Origin: Pseudomonadota bacterium
GTDB lineage: Bacteria; Pseudomonadota; Gammaproteobacteria; Thiotrichales; Thiotrichaceae
Length of the DNA: 64,000 nucleotides
Reading direction: 5' to 3'
Assembly (NCBI GenBank): GCA_002747435.1
Contig: PDPH01000049.1
Location: 31,000-94,999 of the forward strand
Each line of letters begins with the position of its first letter. The first letter of the stretch is position 1. Positions 49,779-58,620 of this stretch are shown in pieces. Made by a program: the position numbers and the translations under genes. The notes below the pieces were generated by a model. The model ran no database searches. It was not told where the DNA came from and saw nothing but the letters and a program-made list of their open reading frames with translations.

Positions 49779-51077
49779 TCAGTTATCACCGCGAACATCT
49801 TGTAAACGACTACGCGGTTTATTGTCCAATGGTGCCAGTCCGGCCAACTGACGCCCCGAATCAATACCCAACTCAGAAAGACGCCGCGCACTGGGCATGA
49901 CGCTGCGCTCCACCGAACCCAACAAACGATTATAGCTATCGACACTGGCTTCAAGATGTTTCCCAAGCCGTTCCATATGCTCGATCATCGTCGACAAGCG
50001 TTTATGCAGCTCTGTACCGACGTCACGAACACGTGCTGCATTCTCAGTCAACACCGCCTGCTGCCAGCCAAATGCAACCGCTCGCAACAAGGCCATCAAG
50101 GTAGTAGGTGTCGCCAAAATGACGCGCATATCAAGTGCATCTTGCATCAAGGATTTATCCTGTTCAAGCGCTACTCCTAAAAACTGTTCGCCCGGTATAA
50201 ACAACACCACAAAGTCCGGTGCTCCTGCAAACTGTTCCCAATAACGCTTGCCAGCCAAAATACGCACATGCTCACGCACACTGCGTGCATAACGCTGCAA
50301 ATGCTGCTTACGCTCACTATCAACCTCACTTTGCAAGGCGTCCATATACGCATCCATCGGCGTTTTGGCATCAATGACTAATTCACGCTGATCGGGCATA
50401 CGAATGACCATATCAGGGCGGATGGTGCGCTCTGTATTGCTACGTTGCACTTGCTCAATAAAGTCACAATGCGCCACCATGCCTGCCATTTCCACAATAC
50501 GCTTTAGACTCAGCTCCCCCCATTGGCCGCGCATGCTAGGAGTACGCAAAGCAGTGGATAAACGACTGGTTTCTTCCCGTAAAGCAAGTTGATCTTGCCC
50601 CAGATTACGCAATTGCTCACCGAGCATACCCAAGGAAGCTTGTCGCTCTTTTTCTATGGCGCGAATTTGCTCACTGGTTTTATCCAGTGCTTGCTTCACA
50701 GGCTCTAGTAAATGCTGGATGGATTGCCGCCTTTGTTCTAGGTCAGCTTGTGACTCTGTTTGAAAACGCCGCATACTTTCCTGCGCCAATTGTAGAAAAT
50801 GTTGATTGTTTTCACGCAAGGCACGCTGCGAGGTGAGTGCAAACGTATTGTGTAAACGATCTTGTGCATCTTCCAACATACGTAGACGCTCTTCATGCAG
50901 TTGCTCTTCGGTTTGTAATTGCAACTGCAAGCGCTCAATCTCACGGCGTGCGTGTTGCAGCGGGCGGCTATAAATCACATAGCTTAGCACCACTCCGAGT
51001 AAAAACATGCAAACACCCACTATCAGGAGTATATTGTCGTCTACAAACTGACCAATGCTGGAAACAGGTTGATTCAT
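49779..51077 (-). CDS. rmuC: DNA recombination protein RmuC
   Basis: A 432-residue membrane-anchored protein of the RmuC family, which limits DNA inversions and has a restriction-nuclease-like core. It has one N-terminal helix (about 13-33), a coiled coil to about 165, then the conserved RGQWGELSLKRIVEMAGM, RPDMVIRMPDQRELVIDAKTPMDAY (the acidic nuclease-like DxK piece) and PDFVVLFIPGEQF. It is the first gene of the unit followed by the proton-channel pair. Confidence 0.93.
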   Translation of the reverse strand: MNQPVSSIGQFVDDNILLIVGVCMFLLGVVLSYVIYSRPLQHARREIERLQLQLQTEEQLHEERLRMLEDAQDRLHNTFALTSQRALRENNQHFLQLAQESMRRFQTESQADLEQRRQSIQHLLEPVKQALDKTSEQIRAIEKERQASLGMLGEQLRNLGQDQLALREETSRLSTALRTPSMRGQWGELSLKRIVEMAGMVAHCDFIEQVQRSNTERTIRPDMVIRMPDQRELVIDAKTPMDAYMDALQSEVDSERKQHLQRYARSVREHVRILAGKRYWEQFAGAPDFVVLFIPGEQFLGVALEQDKSLMQDALDMRVILATPTTLMALLRAVAFGWQQAVLTENAARVRDVGTELHKRLSTMIEHMERLGKHLEASVDSYNRLLGSVERSVMPSARRLSELGIDSGRQLAGLAPLDNKPRSRLQDVRGDN

Positions 51078-51179
51078 GTATTATGCCTGCTAATACTAAA
51101 AAAAGGACGCGCCATACCCAGACGCTGAATCAACCACGCAGCGGCAACTCGATCAATCACAACAACTAGTAAGCCAATT

Positions 51180-51695
51180 ATGAATAAAATAACACTCACA
51201 TTCAGATACACCCTGCACACACTATTAATAGCGCTGTTGCTATTAGTGGCTACACCACTCTACGCCTTTTCTGACTTAAACAAGCAACAGCCAATCGCCA
51301 TACAGGACTTGGTTGGTAAAGGCCGCTGGACAGTGTTTGAAATTTGGGACTCCAGTTGCCTGATTTGTCGGGATACGATTCACGAAATCACTCGCTTTAG
51401 CACCAGCTTTCCTAATGCTGATGTCTATGGCATTTCAACGGATGGCACAATGGGGCGCTCAGATGCTCTTGCTTTTGTGCGCGAACACCACCTACAGTTC
51501 CCCCATATTTTGACCCACTTCGTTGAAATGAGCGACTTTTTACTCACTCATGCTGGAGAGCGTCTGATAGGTACACCTACCTTAATGCTTTACACACCAG
51601 AAGGCCAATTATTAGCAGTACAACCAGGGCCTGTTACCGCTAAAGAACTCATAGCCTTTATTCAGAACGAAGAGCGCCTGCGGGCTGCTCAATAA
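51180..51695 (+). CDS. Periplasmic thioredoxin/TlpA-like protein
   Basis: The 171-residue protein has a signal peptide (TLLIALLLLVATPLYA), a CxxC active site SCLICRD and a cis-Pro segment GTPTLMLY of the thioredoxin fold. A reductase or thiol-disulfide role in the periplasm is likely. It is divergent from rmuC and ends in the hairpin at 51701-51727. Confidence 0.85.
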   Translation: MNKITLTFRYTLHTLLIALLLLVATPLYAFSDLNKQQPIAIQDLVGKGRWTVFEIWDSSCLICRDTIHEITRFSTSFPNADVYGISTDGTMGRSDALAFVREHHLQFPHILTHFVEMSDFLLTHAGERLIGTPTLMLYTPEGQLLAVQPGPVTAKELIAFIQNEERLRAAQ

Positions 51696-51700
51696 TACCT

Positions 51701-51727
51701 AAAGCCGGATACGCACTGTCCGGCTTT
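51701..51727. terminator. Bidirectional terminator between thioredoxin-like gene and minE
   Basis: AAAGCCGGA (51701-51709) pairs perfectly with TCCGGCTTT (51719-51727) over 9 bp, between two convergent genes, giving A/T-rich tails on both strands. Confidence 0.75.
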
Positions 51728-51765
51728 ACTTAACTGCCGAATTAATAAACACATCCCCAAAATAC

Positions 51766-52038
51766 TTAATGTATTTTGGAGGAGCGTTCCGGCAAAGCAA
51801 TATTCAACTCAAGCACATCATAATCCGTACCCTTTTCATACTGCATATTAATCTGCTCTTCATCAATGGGTACATACTTGCAAATGACACTGAGGATGTC
51901 ACGTCGCATTTGTGGTAAAAACTCGGGGCCACTACGATCCAGCCGCTCGTGGGCAATCAGGATTTGCAGCCGCTCCTTGGCTTTCTGCGCACTTTTAGTT
52001 TTGTTGCTTCTGAAATAATCGAATAGTCCCATAATCAT
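51766..52038 (-). CDS. minE: Cell division topological factor MinE
   Basis: The 90-residue protein stimulates MinD ATPase and clears MinCD from midcell. GLFDYFRSNKTKSAQKAKERLQILIAHERLD is the anti-MinCD helix region, followed by the topological-specificity domain VPIDEEQINMQYEKGTDYDVLELNIALPER. A second ATG two codons on is an equally good start. Follows minD by 16 bp. Confidence 0.95.
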   Translation of the reverse strand: MIMGLFDYFRSNKTKSAQKAKERLQILIAHERLDRSGPEFLPQMRRDILSVICKYVPIDEEQINMQYEKGTDYDVLELNIALPERSSKIH

Positions 52039-52054
52039 AATGCTCTAGACTCAT

Positions 52055-52864
52055 CTAGCCTCCGAATAATCGCTTGAAAAATCCCTTTTTCTCAGGATCC
52101 ATAAATCGGTGAGGCACAGTCTCGCCCAAGAAGCGTCTTACAAAATCATCATAGGCCTGACCGGCTTTGCTATCCTTATCCAGAATAACTGGTACACCGC
52201 TATTGGATGCCTGCAAAACACTCGGAGAATCAGGAATAACACCAATCAAAGGCACAGCGAGAATCTCTAAAATATCCTCCATCGCTAACATATCGCCACT
52301 GACGACGCGCGATGGCGAATAACGAGTAATCAGCAAATGCTCACGAATAGTCTCGCCCTGCTCTGCCTTACGAGTACGACTTTGTAACAAACCCAAAATA
52401 CGGTCTGAGTCCCGTACTGAGGACACTTCCGGGTTGGTAACAATAACCGCATCATCTGCAAAATACATAGCCATAGCCGCCCCCCGCTCAATACCTGCGG
52501 GCGAATCACAAACAATGAAATCAAAGTTGTCCTTTTTTAAAGCTTCTATGACAGCTTCCACCCCTTCTTTCGTCAGGGCATCTTTGTCACGGGTTTGTGA
52601 GGCGGGCAGTATATACAAATTTTCGACACGCTTATCTTTGATCAGTGCCTGATGAATATTGGCTTCGCCTGAAATGACATTGACAAAATCATAAACAACA
52701 CGGCGTTCGCAACCCATAATTAAATCCAGATTGCGCAAACCTACATCAAAATCAATCACCGCCGTCTTGTAACCCTTGAGGGCAAGCCCAGTAGCAAAGG
52801 CCGCACTGGTTGTCGTCTTCCCTACACCCCCTTTACCGGAGGTTACTACAACAATCCTGCTCAA
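52055..52864 (-). CDS. minD: Septum site-determining ATPase MinD
   Basis: Deviant Walker A SGKGGVGKTT, CERRVVYDF and a C-terminal amphipathic membrane helix (KKGFFKRLFGG) in 269 residues. It recruits MinC to the membrane and oscillates under MinE. It lies between minC and minE. Confidence 0.97.
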   Translation of the reverse strand: MSRIVVVTSGKGGVGKTTTSAAFATGLALKGYKTAVIDFDVGLRNLDLIMGCERRVVYDFVNVISGEANIHQALIKDKRVENLYILPASQTRDKDALTKEGVEAVIEALKKDNFDFIVCDSPAGIERGAAMAMYFADDAVIVTNPEVSSVRDSDRILGLLQSRTRKAEQGETIREHLLITRYSPSRVVSGDMLAMEDILEILAVPLIGVIPDSPSVLQASNSGVPVILDKDSKAGQAYDDFVRRFLGETVPHRFMDPEKKGFFKRLFGG

Positions 52865-52922
52865 CTTAATACTCCTTAAACGCTGGTGTATCGACTATAG
52901 AGATAATTCCCTGTCTTGCCAA

Positions 52923-53657
52923 TCAGATCGGGGCAATTTTCAACTTTTCATTTTGCAAATAGACCATCACCGCTTGCCCTTTTAAATTGGAGTCAATTTC
53001 ATCTAACAAACGGTAACGCCCTGCTATGGCAATTAACTCGGCCTCTAGTTTCTGACAAAATATTCTAGCTTTAACATCACCATGTATTCCTGCCAACACC
53101 CGACCACGCAGCGTACCATACACATGAACTGAACCACCGGCTAGTAACTCCGAACCCGCACTGGTTTGCTGCATAACTACAATATCACCTTCTGGACAAT
53201 AAACTTGTTGCCCAGAACGTACAGGGCGCTCAATAAGCAACAGACGTTCAAGCGGTGCTTTAGCAGTTTCCTGTGTTGGTATTGGCGATGTTGCTTCAGT
53301 TGACTCAGTCGGCTCAAGATCAACATTTACTGTAGCAGCAACTGCCGCTTTAGGACGCAATAAGGGCCAATCCGTCGCTGCCAACAACGCATCCATTTCT
53401 GCTGAGAAATTGCGTAAACCTACAGGTATCAAACCCTTCTCTTGCAACAGACGCTTTAAGCCGCCTACATCTAGCTCTTGGATAGACTCACCTAATAGCT
53501 GACAATCAACAATAACTGGACTGCGCTGAAAAACCTGACCAGTTTTTGCCAGTTTCTCATCTAGGGCTGCACTGACAACCTGAAGGTTTACAGTGCGCAA
53601 CACCAATACATTCAGTAGCGACATCTCACCCTTTAAATCAAATGCTTGTTCGCTCAA
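52923..53657 (-). CDS. minC: Septum site-determining protein MinC
   Basis: FtsZ inhibitor of 244 residues. The N-terminal domain (FDLKGEMSLLNVLVLRTVN) is followed by a linker with TVNVDLEPTESTEA, and the C-terminal beta-helix (SELLAGGSVHVYGTLRGRVLAGIHGD, FCQKLEAELIAIAGRY) that binds MinD. First gene of minCDE; divergent from the Sel1 gene. Confidence 0.95.
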   Translation of the reverse strand: MSEQAFDLKGEMSLLNVLVLRTVNLQVVSAALDEKLAKTGQVFQRSPVIVDCQLLGESIQELDVGGLKRLLQEKGLIPVGLRNFSAEMDALLAATDWPLLRPKAAVAATVNVDLEPTESTEATSPIPTQETAKAPLERLLLIERPVRSGQQVYCPEGDIVVMQQTSAGSELLAGGSVHVYGTLRGRVLAGIHGDVKARIFCQKLEAELIAIAGRYRLLDEIDSNLKGQAVMVYLQNEKLKIAPI

Positions 53658-53919
53658 GATTCCTTTCTCCTGTATTAATCATGGCGTTTACCCTTAACAG
53701 CCCCACTGTTCGCCCTAAACACTCAACAGCCTGTACTGAATAGCTTAGCAGTAGATGAAGCAAAATTGACAGTTTCCCAACACCATCTGATATACAGCGA
53801 ATAAAAATATGTTATGCTTTAAGCTGAGCTACTGCTTTAAGGCTTGCGAAGGGAGTAGCCGAACAAAACCCTATCAATTTGTAACAAAATATCACATTCA
53901 AACGCCGGGGCTAACTGTG

Positions 53920-55236
53920 ATGAACAATAAAAAAACTCAATCGCTTGTTATTGCGAAAAGTTTAGCATACACCACGCTATTTATTAGTAGTGTCATTACA
54001 AAAACTTATGCAGCAGGGACTCCTCAGCTAGGATCAATATACAACCCTGCTGAGCAATTTGAAACTGCCATGACTTTAATTGATGGCAAATACACCTCTC
54101 CAGACTTCGAAACCGGTTTAAAATGGTTAAAACTATCAGCCGCACAACAATATCCCGATGCCTTAAATCAATTAGGGCTTTATTATGAATGGGGTGTAGA
54201 TAACCTAGAAAAAGATTATCTGAAAGCTTACGATCTTTATTTGCAGGCAGCTAAGCGAGGTAATCGCAACGCCCAGTTCAATCTTAGCGCGCTGTTAATG
54301 CGCAAAAATACCTCACTCCATAATACAGAACAAGGTATCTACTGGCTAGAACAAGCGGCTGAAAACGAAGATAGTGATGCACAATATAGCTTGGCGCAAT
54401 ACCTGATCAAGTCGAAAAAACATGACGCCGATACACATCATAAAATCGTCTACTGGCTCAAACGTGCAGCCGATAATGGTAACAAAACATCACAATATAC
54501 TTTAGCCGTTTCTTATTTGAAGGGCATATATACAGAGCTTAATCTGGAAAAAGCTTATTACTGGTTTCATGAAGCCGCTAAAAAAGGTGATGCCGCCTCT
54601 CAATTCAATGTAGCTTTAATGCTGGATCAAGGCGAAGGTGTAAAAGCTGACGCGGATAAAGCCATTGAATGGTATAAAAAAGCCGCAGAGCAAAATGAGC
54701 ATGGCGCACAGTTTAATTTAGGCGCCAAATACCTGTTTGGCATAGGCATAGAACAAGATATAGAAAAAGGCATTAGCTTAATTGAACGAGCAGCTAATCA
54801 AGGTAATCCAGCCGCCCAAACCCTCCTTGGGAACCTGCTAAAACAAGGCGAGCACATAAAAAAAGATTATAGAAGAACCTACAATCTTTATCTGGCCGCA
54901 GCAGAAAATGGTTACGCCGAAGCCCAATATCAACTAGCACTGCTGTTTGCGACAGGCCAAGGTGTTATCAAAAGCAATGCTCAATCCGTTCACTGGATTC
55001 GCCAAGCTGCCTTATCTAATCATCCTATGGCTCAGTATGGCTTAGGTGCTTATCTGGCCAATGGTGTCGGCATTGAAAAAAACTTACCTGAGGCAGCTTA
55101 CTGGCTATCAATGGCAGCAGCACAGGGACAACAACACGCCATAGAGTCTCGTAATTCTGTGCTGGAACAACTCAGCACCGAACAACTCAGTACCTTACGT
55201 CTTCGTATCAGCCAAAGTCTACCCACAGGTTTATAA
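53920..55236 (+). CDS. Secreted Sel1-repeat protein
   Basis: 438 residues from the ATG at 53920 with GGGG about 9 nt upstream; longer starts would spoil the signal peptide (SLAYTTLFISSVITKTYA). At least nine Sel1-like (TPR-type) repeats fill it, e.g. AYDLYLQAAKRGNRNAQFNLSALL and AIEWYKKAAEQNEHGAQFNLGAKY, making an alpha solenoid for protein contacts, likely periplasmic. Its partner is unknown. It stands alone. Confidence 0.85.
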   Translation: MNNKKTQSLVIAKSLAYTTLFISSVITKTYAAGTPQLGSIYNPAEQFETAMTLIDGKYTSPDFETGLKWLKLSAAQQYPDALNQLGLYYEWGVDNLEKDYLKAYDLYLQAAKRGNRNAQFNLSALLMRKNTSLHNTEQGIYWLEQAAENEDSDAQYSLAQYLIKSKKHDADTHHKIVYWLKRAADNGNKTSQYTLAVSYLKGIYTELNLEKAYYWFHEAAKKGDAASQFNVALMLDQGEGVKADADKAIEWYKKAAEQNEHGAQFNLGAKYLFGIGIEQDIEKGISLIERAANQGNPAAQTLLGNLLKQGEHIKKDYRRTYNLYLAAAENGYAEAQYQLALLFATGQGVIKSNAQSVHWIRQAALSNHPMAQYGLGAYLANGVGIEKNLPEAAYWLSMAAAQGQQHAIESRNSVLEQLSTEQLSTLRLRISQSLPTGL

Positions 55237-55262
55237 ACCTACTCAACAAGCGACTTACGTGT

Positions 55263-55297
55263 GCCTTGTCGTCAAGTGTACTACCTGACGGCGAGGC
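55263..55297. terminator. Hairpin between the Sel1 and glycosyltransferase genes
   Basis: GCCTTGTCGTCA (55263-55274) pairs with TGACGGCGAGGC (55286-55297) over 12 positions in RNA, two of them G-U. It lies 26 bp after the Sel1 stop, between convergent genes, with no T-run. Confidence 0.6.
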
Positions 55298-55424
55298 TAG
55301 AAAATACTGCAAAGAGGCTATAGCTTATGTATAATGTTGCAGCGGGTCTGTTGGTAGAACAGAAAATTTAGTTCATATTGAAAATTGAAGCAATGCGTAT
55401 TTATATCCAAAAAAATTTCAAAAA

Positions 55425-56363
55425 TTACTTCTTCAAAAAATTAGAAAATAGTTTTCTATAATAAAAAAGGCTGAGTTTTAGTTTTAAACAGACAGATGTT
55501 TGCTGCTTAATAAAGGCAGAAGCTTCTAGTTTATGACCCGCATTCATCGCCCGACGTATATAACGACTTGCTAAATACCAAATAGCTGTACTGGAAGGTA
55601 GAAAGTGTGGACGCGCTTTAATAAAAGTTCTTGCATAACATTGCATGGCTACAACAACATCTGTATCAAAAGAAAGTTGCTTAACCTTTTCCAGATTAGA
55701 ATCTGTAATAGTGATATTTCTATATTTTAAAGTGGCATAACCCTTATAAAATAAGCAATATGAGCCAGCAATAATCAACCGCACGCATAAATCAGTATCC
55801 TCATCAACGACTTGTTGCGGATCAAAACCACCTAAAGTTAGGAAAATAGAACGACGTACCCAAAAACCTGCACCTGTACTACCTAAACATTTTCTAAATT
55901 CTCTTCTAGGATGTAACAGTGCGCAGCTAGTGTTTGCAACAAAAGTGCTTGTATGGCTTTGCTCTAGTTCTAAACAATCCATACCAAAACCATAATCAGC
56001 CCTTGGCAATTCGGTTGCTTGTAACACTGATTCAATATAGGTAGAAAAAAATGTGTCATCATCATCTAAGAAAAAAACCAGCTCCTTAGTAGCAGCCTTG
56101 ACTCCTATATTTCTAGCATAAGCAGCTCCCCCCACAGCATCGTCGTTGCGCACCACTCGTAAACGAGGATCACTGACCGTTTGCAATAGCTCAGCAACCG
56201 GAAAACGCGATCGATCATCGACCACAATCACTTCACCTTGCGCTGTGCAACTCTGTAAAGCCGATTGAACCGCTCTTAAAATAAAGTTGGGGCGATTATG
56301 AGTGGGTATAACAATCGAAATATCAAGCGCTTGTAAACTAGTCAAAATAGCATCTCTATTCAT
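55425..56363 (-). CDS. Family 2 glycosyltransferase
   Basis: The 312 residues begin the GT-A fold with ISIVIPTHNRPNFILRAVQSALQS, have EVIVVDDRS and the DDDDT metal-binding acid cluster near residue 97, then GAGFWVRRSIF and GGFDPQ-V-DEDTDLCVRL with the catalytic Asp. It transfers a sugar from a nucleotide donor; the acceptor is unknown. It is not inside a polysaccharide cluster here. Confidence 0.88.
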   Translation of the reverse strand: MNRDAILTSLQALDISIVIPTHNRPNFILRAVQSALQSCTAQGEVIVVDDRSRFPVAELLQTVSDPRLRVVRNDDAVGGAAYARNIGVKAATKELVFFLDDDDTFFSTYIESVLQATELPRADYGFGMDCLELEQSHTSTFVANTSCALLHPRREFRKCLGSTGAGFWVRRSIFLTLGGFDPQQVVDEDTDLCVRLIIAGSYCLFYKGYATLKYRNITITDSNLEKVKQLSFDTDVVVAMQCYARTFIKARPHFLPSSTAIWYLASRYIRRAMNAGHKLEASAFIKQQTSVCLKLKLSLFYYRKLFSNFLKK

Positions 56364-56558
56364 AATCCTACTATGAGTAATTATTCCACAGAAACAGTCA
56401 CTGGTGTGTATTATGGGAATGATAAATTATCTAGCTTTCGCACTACTCAACAGACTGGCTTAGGTTTCCATAGTGAACATGAAAGTCTTACAAAGACTCG
56501 TTATACTATCCAGTGGATTGAATCCCACTTCATCACTATCAAATCGGCAGGAGCATAT

Positions 56559-57497
56559 ATGAGCCACACACCCGAAATAACTGAAAATGATACTGAAACA
56601 GGCTATCAAGACTGGCTTGAAGCCGAAATGGAAGATACTTTGGATGATTTGTTTGAGATGGAGTTTGCTGAGCCTATGCTCACGCAGGATTTACGCAAAC
56701 TGTATCGCAAGCATCATCCTAATATGCTGGATAAACACACGTATTACACTAATCTGCTACGCCTGCAAGCTGAGCTGATTAAATTGCAGGATTGGGTAGA
56801 ACATACCGGGGCAAAAGTCCTGATTTTGTGTGAGGGACGTGATGCGGCTGGCAAGGGTGGCGTTATCAAACGTATTACCCAACGTCTGAATCCGCGCGTG
56901 GCGCGGGTAGTGGCCTTACCCAAGCCTAGCGAACGTGAACGTACTCAATGGTATTTCCAGCGTTATGTACCCCACCTACCCGCTGGTGGTGAAATCGTCT
57001 TATTTGACCGCTCTTGGTATAACCGTGCTGGCGTAGAGCGTGTTATGGGCTTTGCTAGCGATGAACAGGTTGAACAGTTTTTCCAAGATGTTCCTGAGTT
57101 TGAACGCATGTTGGTGCGCTCTGGGATCATTTTGTTGAAATACTGGTTTTCTATTACAGATGAAGAGCAGCAATTACGTTTCATGATGCGCATTCATGAT
57201 CCAATGAAGCAATGGAAACTCAGCCCGATGGATTTACAATCACGGATACGTTGGGAAACTTATACCAAAGTCAAAGAAGATATGTTTGAACGTACCAATA
57301 TCCCTGAGGCCCCTTGGTACATTGTTGAAGGTAATGACAAAAAACGGGAACGCCTCAATTGTATTAGCCATATCTTGTCACAAATTCCTTATAGCGAAAT
57401 AGAACATGAAAAAATTACCCTACCCGAACGGGTTTTCAATCCTCATTATGAACGTCAGGTTTTACCGGATGAGTTACATGTCCCCAAGGTATTTTAA
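56559..57497 (+). CDS. ppk2: Polyphosphate kinase 2
   Basis: The ATG at 56559 has AGGAG 5 nt upstream and gives a 312-residue protein; a longer frame start at 56373 would add 62 residues of doubtful coding. LILCEGRDAAGKGGVIKRITQRLNPR (Walker A), FQRYVPHLPAGGEIVLFDRSWYNRAGVERVMGF (Walker B and lid) are the PPK2 core. It phosphorylates nucleotides from polyphosphate or the reverse; the substrate class (GDP/GTP or AMP/ADP) cannot be told. It is divergent from the GT2 gene. Confidence 0.94.
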   Translation: MSHTPEITENDTETGYQDWLEAEMEDTLDDLFEMEFAEPMLTQDLRKLYRKHHPNMLDKHTYYTNLLRLQAELIKLQDWVEHTGAKVLILCEGRDAAGKGGVIKRITQRLNPRVARVVALPKPSERERTQWYFQRYVPHLPAGGEIVLFDRSWYNRAGVERVMGFASDEQVEQFFQDVPEFERMLVRSGIILLKYWFSITDEEQQLRFMMRIHDPMKQWKLSPMDLQSRIRWETYTKVKEDMFERTNIPEAPWYIVEGNDKKRERLNCISHILSQIPYSEIEHEKITLPERVFNPHYERQVLPDELHVPKVF

Positions 57498-57544
57498 GCA
57501 TCCTAGCTAAAACTGCTAAAACTGTCTGAACCAATCTAACGCAA

Positions 57545-57564
57545 GGTGGAGCTGTGCCTCCACC
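57545..57564. terminator. Short GC-rich hairpin after ppk2
   Basis: GGTGGAG (57545-57551) and CTCCACC (57558-57564) make a perfect 7-bp stem with a 6-nt loop, 47 bp past the ppk2 stop. No good T-run. Confidence 0.5.
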
Positions 57565-57569
57565 CTGTA

Positions 57570-57669
57570 CTCAGCCTTATCATTAATTTTTAGTAACTTT
57601 ACCCCGCCTGAAATCGCTCTAAAATTACGCAGACTCATAGCATATAAGTTAAATCATGATAAGGCTGAG
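57570..57669 (+). promoter_or_regulatory. Inverted repeat covering the Gld-operon ribosome site
   Basis: CTCAGCCTTATCAT (57570-57583) is exactly complementary to ATGATAAGGCTGAG (57656-57669), 14 bp with a 72-nt loop. The second arm includes most of the GAGG ribosome-binding site of the ABC gene that starts at 57673. If both arms are in one transcript the hairpin would hide the site. Confidence 0.6.
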
Positions 57670-57672
57670 GAA

Positions 57673-58620
57673 ATGATCAATATCACTCACTTAAGTCGTC
57701 ACTATGGCGAATTCAAAGCCGTGGACGATGTTTCATTCACCATCTCACAAGGCGAAGTCGTCGGTTTGCTGGGGCACAATGGCGCAGGCAAAACCACTGT
57801 TATGAAAATGCTGACCGGCTATCTAGAACCCACCGCAGGCACAATTGAAATCGACCAACGCTCCATGAGTCAGCACAGGAGCGCACTGCAAAAACAATTG
57901 GGTTACTTACCGGAAAACTGCCCCCTCTGGCCGGAAATGACCGTCATTGACTATCTAGCGTATCAAGCTAGTTTGCACGGCCTGCCTGCTTCCCAACAAA
58001 CTGCCGCTGTCGCCCGCGCTATTCGCCGCACTGACTTAGGCGCGAAAGCAACCCACACAATACACACACTGTCGCGTGGTTATCGCCAGCGTGTAGGTGT
58101 AGCACAAGCTATTTTGCACGAGCCAGCCATTATTATCCTGGATGAGCCCACCAATGGCCTTGACCCTACCCAAATTCATCATATGCGCGAACTCATCCGC
58201 GATCTGGCGAAAAATGCAACTGTATTGCTGTCTACGCATATCCTGCAAGAAGTACAGGCCGTGTGTGAGCGTGTACTCATTATGCGTACCGGGAAATTGG
58301 TGCTTGATGCACGACTTGATGACTTACAACATGCTCGTCGCCTGCTGGTCAGCCTGAATAATGATAAGGCCACAAAATACTTAGGCAAACTGGCAGGCGT
58401 CAGCGATGTCAAACGCACAAAACAAGCCAATGGTTTATACACTTACAGCCTGAAAGCTGCCCCCGAACTTGCACCTCAGGTGGCCGCAGCCGTACAACAA
58501 GCCGGTGATGAACTTTATGGTCTACAAGCGGAGTCACGTAATTTGGAAAATGTCTTTGCTGAAGTGAACAGTCAGCACAGTGATAACACACAACAGGAGC
58601 AGGAGGTAGCTAATGGCTAA
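57673..58620 (+). CDS. Gld-like ABC transporter ATP-binding protein
   Basis: The 315-residue ATPase carries Walker A GHNGAGKTT, signature LSRGYRQRVG, Walker B IIILDEPTNGLDPTQ and switch His. It resembles GldA-type ATPases that work with GldF and GldG permease parts. GAGG is 2 nt before the ATG. It overlaps the next gene by 8 bp. Confidence 0.9.
   Translation: MINITHLSRHYGEFKAVDDVSFTISQGEVVGLLGHNGAGKTTVMKMLTGYLEPTAGTIEIDQRSMSQHRSALQKQLGYLPENCPLWPEMTVIDYLAYQASLHGLPASQQTAAVARAIRRTDLGAKATHTIHTLSRGYRQRVGVAQAILHEPAIIILDEPTNGLDPTQIHHMRELIRDLAKNATVLLSTHILQEVQAVCERVLIMRTGKLVLDARLDDLQHARRLLVSLNNDKATKYLGKLAGVSDVKRTKQANGLYTYSLKAAPELAPQVAAAVQQAGDELYGLQAESRNLENVFAEVNSQHSDNTQQEQEVANG

Noticed and set aside
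56373..56558. Long N terminus for PPK2
   Set aside because: The ATG at 56559 has a good AGGAG site; the upstream 62 codons have no family similarity.
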